Assembly (NCBI GenBank): GCA_951813555.1 | Contig: OX638344.1 | Location: 1,951,076 to 2,015,075, forward strand | Direction of reading: 5' to 3' | Length of the DNA: 64,000 nt | From: an uncultured Acidimicrobiales bacterium | GTDB taxonomy: Bacteria > Actinomycetota > Acidimicrobiia > Acidimicrobiales > Bin134 | Shown: positions 61,040-64,000 of the stretch, piece after piece | Layout: the number at the start of each line of letters is the position of its first letter | How positions within the stretch are numbered: the stretch's first letter is position 1 | Notes under the pieces: model-generated | Databases searched by the model: none | What the model was told of the DNA's origin: nothing | Seen by the model: only the letters and a program-made list of their open reading frames with translations | Program-made: the position numbers and the translations under genes

Positions 61040-62167
61040 ATGGCTGCTGATTTCTACGAGCTGCTCGGCGTGGGCCGAGACGCCACCGAGGACGACCTCA
61101 AAAGGGCGTTCCGCAAGCTGGCCCGCCAGTACCACCCCGATGCCAACCCCGACGACGCTGAGGCCGAGACTCGGTTCAAGGAGATTGCGCTGGCCTATGA
61201 GACGCTGAGCGACCCCCAGAAGCGAGCCCACTACGACCGCTTCGGCACCGCACCGGGGGCGGCAGGAGGGGGTGACCCGTTCTCGGGTATGAACCTGAGC
61301 GACATCTTCGACGCCTTCTTCGGAGGCGCCAGCCCGTTTGGCGCCAGCCCGTTCGGCACTACCGGCGGGCGGACTCGGACCGGTCCCCAGCGGGGCTCCG
61401 ACCTCGAAGCGGTGCTGACCCTCGACTTCACCGACGCGGTGCTGGGCACCGATGCCGAGGTGACCGTGCGCACCGCCACGGTGTGCGAGCCCTGCGAGGG
61501 CCGGGGTGCCGCCGAGGGAACCCAGCCAGTCACCTGCGGAACTTGCGACGGCATGGGCCAGGTGCAGCGGGTGCGGCAGTCGATCCTCGGCCAGATGGTC
61601 ACCCGCACGGTGTGCGACACCTGCTCGGGCACCGGCGAGGTGATCTCCGACCCATGCCGTCATTGCCAGGGCGACGGCCGGGTAGTGGGCGACCGCGACT
61701 ACACGGTGACTGTGCCCGCCGGTGTGGGCCACGGGTCCACGCTGCGGGTGGGTCGCCGGGGCGCGGCCGGGCCTCGGGGCGGCCCTCCCGGCGACCTGTA
61801 CGTACACATCGAGGTGCGTCCCCACCCCCGTTTCGAGCGGGACGGCGACCATTTGGTTGACCAGCTCCAACTGACCATGGTCCAAGCCGCCCTCGGGGTA
61901 AACGTCAAGTACGAGACGCTGGACAGCGTGGAGGATCTGGACATCCCCGCTGGCACCCAGACCGGCCAGGTATTCCGCATCAGAGGCCGGGGCGTGCCCC
62001 GCCTAGAGGGTCGGGGCCGGGGTGATCTGTTGGTGCAGGCGGTGGTGGAAACGCCCACCGGGTTGAGCGACGACGAGATTGACCTGCTCCACCAGCTGGC
62101 CGAGTTGCGGGGCGAAGAGGTGGCGCCCACCACGAGGAAGCGACGCCGTGAAGCCCGGCGGAAGTGA
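61040..62167 (+). CDS. dnaJ: Chaperone protein DnaJ (type I)
   Basis: DnaJ stimulates DnaK ATPase and delivers unfolded proteins. The 375-residue protein has a J domain with HPD ([11 protein letters not shown]), a Gly/Phe region ([20 protein letters not shown]), four zinc repeats ([32 protein letters not shown]) and the C-terminal substrate domain. As the hrcA-linked copy it is likely the heat-responsive DnaJ2. The 3' end overlaps rsmE by 20 bases. Confidence 0.96.
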   Translation: MAADFYELLGVGRDATEDDLKRAFRKLARQYHPDANPDDAEAETRFKEIALAYETLSDPQKRAHYDRFGTAPGAAGGGDPFSGMNLSDIFDAFFGGASPFGASPFGTTGGRTRTGPQRGSDLEAVLTLDFTDAVLGTDAEVTVRTATVCEPCEGRGAAEGTQPVTCGTCDGMGQVQRVRQSILGQMVTRTVCDTCSGTGEVISDPCRHCQGDGRVVGDRDYTVTVPAGVGHGSTLRVGRRGAAGPRGGPPGDLYVHIEVRPHPRFERDGDHLVDQLQLTMVQAALGVNVKYETLDSVEDLDIPAGTQTGQVFRIRGRGVPRLEGRGRGDLLVQAVVETPTGLSDDEIDLLHQLAELRGEEVAPTTRKRRREARRK

Positions 62168-62843
62168 CGGCCCCCACGTCTTCGTCGATGATCTGGATCG
62201 CGTCGAGCTACGCGAAGAAGATCGCCACCACCTGACCCGCTCGCTGAGGCTGAGGCCCGGCGACACCTTCACCGCCTCCGACGGCACGGGTTCGTGGCGG
62301 GTTTGCCGACTGGGTTCGGGTCTGAGCTTCGAGGCCGAGCCCGACGGCGAGGTGATATTCGTCGAAGAGCCACATCCAAAGCTCACCATCGGCTTCGCCC
62401 TCATCAAAGGCGGCCGGCCCGAGCTAGTGGTTCAGAAGCTGACTGAGTTGGGTGTGGACGCCATCGTCCCCTTCACCGCCGAGCACAGCGTGGTGCGCTG
62501 GGACCCTGACCGAGCCACCCGCCACATCGAGCGCCTCCGCCGAGTAGCCCGCGAGGCCGCCATGCAGAGCCGCCAAGTGCGCCTTCCAGAAGTCGGCGAG
62601 GTGGCTGAGTTTGCCGATATGGCCGCCCACCCCGGCGCCATCCGAGCCGACATTACCGGCGACCCCCCGTCGCTCGACCACCCAACTGTATTGATCGGCC
62701 CCGAAGGCGGCTGGTCCGACACCGAGCGCCACAAGCTCGGCGCCATCCGCATCAGCTCCTCAGTCCTCCGCTCCGAAACCGCCGCCATCGCCGCAGCAAC
62801 TCTCCTCACCGCCTTCCGGAATGGCCTAACTGGAGTGAGCTGA
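62148..62843 (+). CDS. rsmE: 16S rRNA m3U1498 methyltransferase RsmE
   Basis: RsmE methylates U1498 of 16S rRNA at the decoding centre. The protein of about 231 residues has a PUA-like N-terminus ([20 protein letters not shown]) and the SPOUT knot with [33 protein letters not shown] and [19 protein letters not shown]. The start is probably GTG 62148, inside dnaJ. The dnaJ-rsmE order is widely conserved. Confidence 0.92.
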   Translation: MKPGGSDGPHVFVDDLDRVELREEDRHHLTRSLRLRPGDTFTASDGTGSWRVCRLGSGLSFEAEPDGEVIFVEEPHPKLTIGFALIKGGRPELVVQKLTELGVDAIVPFTAEHSVVRWDPDRATRHIERLRRVAREAAMQSRQVRLPEVGEVAEFADMAAHPGAIRADITGDPPSLDHPTVLIGPEGGWSDTERHKLGAIRISSSVLRSETAAIAAATLLTAFRNGLTGVS

Positions 62844-62850
62844 GCAAGCT

Positions 62851-63168
62851 CTATCGGGTGGCTCTTACTTCAAGCTGAATTCCCTCGTGGTGTTGAATGC
62901 AGCCGAGGATCTCAAAGAGATTGCGCGCATGGGGGTTGCCGTGGGGCCCCAACATCCGCATGAGGCTCTTGGGCTGTTTCTTCGTGAGTTCGCCGAGCTC
63001 AGAGAAGCCAATGGTTGCGTTGATGTAGTCGCGCAAAATGGTCTTGCCCGTGTCGATATCTCCGGCGAGCATGCACTCCACGCCTTCTTTCAACAGGCCC
63101 GACCGGAAATCCGGGTCGCGCTTCGCACGAGCCTGCACTGTCTCCTTGAATTCTCGAGTGAGCGGCAT
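62851..63168 (-). CDS. HigA-like antitoxin (helix-turn-helix)
   Basis: A 105-residue protein with a helix-turn-helix region (FSELGELTKKQPKSLMRMLG followed by PHGNPHARNLFEILG) typical of antitoxins encoded after their toxin. Start ATG 63168 (MPLTREFKETV) has AAGGAGG upstream and follows the toxin stop by one base. A longer open frame upstream is a shadow of the toxin gene. Toxin-first order and the NPHARNLFEIL motif place it near HigA and the TIGR02684-type antidotes. Confidence 0.75.
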   Translation of the reverse strand: MPLTREFKETVQARAKRDPDFRSGLLKEGVECMLAGDIDTGKTILRDYINATIGFSELGELTKKQPKSLMRMLGPHGNPHARNLFEILGCIQHHEGIQLEVRATR

Positions 63169-63169
63169 G

Positions 63170-63499
63170 CTATGCCTCCTTGGCTTTGCGCCGTTTGTAT
63201 TCCTGCCAGCGTTCCTGCGCTCGTGCGATGTCATCTTGCTGGCGTCTCTTCGTCCCACCGCCAAGCAGGATGATCAAGGTCTCACCGTCCTGGCCGAAGT
63301 AGATCCTGTAACCGGGGCCAGTGTGTATGCGGCACTCTGAGACACCGCGTCCGACACTCTCGACATTGGAGAGATTCCCAGCCTCCATGCGTGCGATGGC
63401 GCTGGTCACTTTGACCGCCGCTCCCGCATCGAGCCTGTCGAACCAGCGGCGAAAGGGACTGCGACCCCGGTCATCGATGTACTCCCTCGCTTGAGCAAT
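63170..63499 (-). CDS. RelE/HigB-like toxin; start codon unclear (possible ATT start or frameshift)
   Basis: Homology to the addiction-module killer family is clear: EYIDDRGRSPFRRWFDRLD, ARMEAGNLSNVESVGRGVSE, GPGYRIYFGQDGETLIILL and GGGTKRRQQDDI. The family N-terminus needs codons from about 63499, where no ATG, GTG or TTG lies in frame; the first canonical start is GTG 63409, which would remove about 30 residues. A promoter points to ATT 63499 as the leaderless start position. Alternatively an ATG at 63504 in another frame, followed by a two-base indel in the GGG run (near 63483-63486), would restore the family. I cannot choose from sequence alone. Confidence 0.7.
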   Translation of the reverse strand: MAQAREYIDDRGRSPFRRWFDRLDAGAAVKVTSAIARMEAGNLSNVESVGRGVSECRIHTGPGYRIYFGQDGETLIILLGGGTKRRQQDDIARAQERWQEYKRRKAKEA

Positions 63500-63505
63500 G
63501 CCATA

Positions 63506-63534
63506 ATGGTAACGAAATAGTTACTAAATGACAA
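63506..63534 (-). promoter_or_regulatory. Promoter of the HigBA-like operon
   Basis: On the minus strand TTGTCA (63529-63534), a 17-base spacer and TACCAT (63506-63511) form a good sigma-70 promoter. The spacer contains an inverted repeat GTAAC/GTTAC, a likely antitoxin operator. The -10 ends six bases before ATT 63499. Confidence 0.55.
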
Positions 63535-63590
63535 GCACGCCAATAGCTATCCCGAATGTCGCCGCAAGGGCATCATGCACAAATGGCTAT

Positions 63591-63617
63591 TGGGCTATCC
63601 ACCATATGGATAGCCCA
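63591..63617. repeat. Palindrome in the gap between the toxin and citrate synthase genes
   Basis: TGGGCTATCCA (63591-63601) and TGGATAGCCCA (63607-63617) are perfect 11-bp inverted arms around CCATA. It lies in the 286-base gap between the HigBA-like promoter and the citrate synthase stop. It could be a terminator stem for gltA, although no T-run follows, or an operator. The remainder of the gap shows nothing recognisable and is less GC-rich than the neighbouring genes. Confidence 0.5.
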
Positions 63618-63790
63618 TTTCATCGATGGTCGAATTTCGGCAGCGGCATACCGTCACGGGCAATGTCGAAAGGCGTACCAGTCACCATTCCACAGATGGA
63701 ATCGACATCACCGTGGAGGGCCGGAGCGTCCGATTTCCCTTGGATGGGCACCGGGCAGACTCCGCATTCCTGTCATCCATTGTTTAGGGA

Positions 63791-64000
63791 TCAGCGCTCG
63801 GAGATTGGGGTGTAGGTGCGCTCTTGGGAGCCGGTGTAGACCTGGCGGGGGCGGGCGATGCGGCTGTCTTGCTCTAGGAGCTCTACCCAGTGGGCCAGCC
63901 AGCCGGCGGTGCGGGCGATGGCGAACAGCACGGTGAACATCTCGGTGGGGAACCCCATTGACTGGTAGATGAGGCCGGAGTAGAAGTCCACGTTGGGATA
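63791..64000 (-). CDS. gltA: Citrate synthase (3' end only, truncated by window edge)
   Basis: The last 69 residues of citrate synthase: [20 protein letters not shown] holds the catalytic-site aspartate region, and [20 protein letters not shown] the conserved arginine. The ending [17 protein letters not shown] is typical of the bacterial type. The frame is open to the window edge, so the start lies beyond it. The enzyme condenses oxaloacetate and acetyl-CoA in the TCA cycle. Confidence 0.95.
   Translation of the reverse strand, partial: YPNVDFYSGLIYQSMGFPTEMFTVLFAIARTAGWLAHWVELLEQDSRIARPRQVYTGSQERTYTPISER

Overview
The window is GC-rich, densely coded bacterial DNA from an actinomycete-type organism, probably class Acidimicrobiia (Actinomycetota). 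This is inferred from gene content: a FolP2-type dihydropteroate synthase homologue, a PAC2 protein, an F420-type luciferase-like oxidoreductase, a DUF222-HNH protein, class II DAHP synthase, the paired TIGR03960 and TIGR03936 genes, and many genes that appear to be transcribed without a leader. No phage structural genes, CRISPR array, rRNA or replication origin was seen; one tRNA (Ala, GGC) is present.

Layout. 1-16.9 kb (+): a housekeeping and cell-shape block, clpP(partial)-clpX-folC-ndk-mreB-mreC-mreD-PBP2-rodA, then TIGR03960-TIGR03936-RNase E/G-rplU-rpmA-obgE-proB. 16.9-22.5 kb: murJ on the minus strand splits proB from proA, followed by a MoxR ATPase and its CoxE-like VWA partner. 22.6-28.2 kb: an accessory stretch with a DUF222-HNH protein, a methyltransferase, a NUDIX hydrolase, VapBC, a McrC remnant, a second toxin-antitoxin pair with a multi-site operator, and two VOC enzymes (one CadI/ArsI-like). 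28.2-37 kb (-): sulfotransferase, acyl-CoA synthetase, SDR, cysH, sulfite reductase, class II DAHP synthase and a sigma-70 factor. 37.2-39.4 kb (+): nadD-LytR_C-rsfS. 39.4-45.7 kb: an amidohydrolase and an MFS exporter around a shared palindrome, a GH3 glycosidase and a retropepsin-like protein. 45.7-52.5 kb: tRNA-Ala, leuS, then P450-LLM-PAC2-APH on the minus strand. 52.6-57.8 kb (+): thioredoxin-TPR, comEA-comEC-folP2-holA. 57.8-62.8 kb: rpsT(-), lepA, hrcA, dnaJ, rsmE. The end holds a HigBA-like pair and the 3' part of citrate synthase.

The most unusual signal is at operon junctions. At several places a short segment spanning the end of one gene and the start of the next has been tandemly duplicated. 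The result is a mini-ORF whose first codons copy the start of the downstream gene and whose last codons copy the end of the upstream gene. It sits between the two genes and usually overlaps the downstream start (ATGA, GTGA or a longer overlap). The clearest cases are sir/cysH, TIGR03960/TIGR03936, folP2/holA (two successive copies), mreC/mreD and folC/ndk. In all of these the repeat period leaves remainder 2 on division by 3, the phase needed to keep a stop-start translational chain.

A second recurring signal is a TANNNT -10 box placed 6-10 bases before the start codon of stand-alone or first genes (mreB, TIGR03960, proA, moxR, nadD, leuS, the retropepsin gene and others). This suggests widespread leaderless transcription, while inner operon genes rely on stop-start overlap or Shine-Dalgarno sites.
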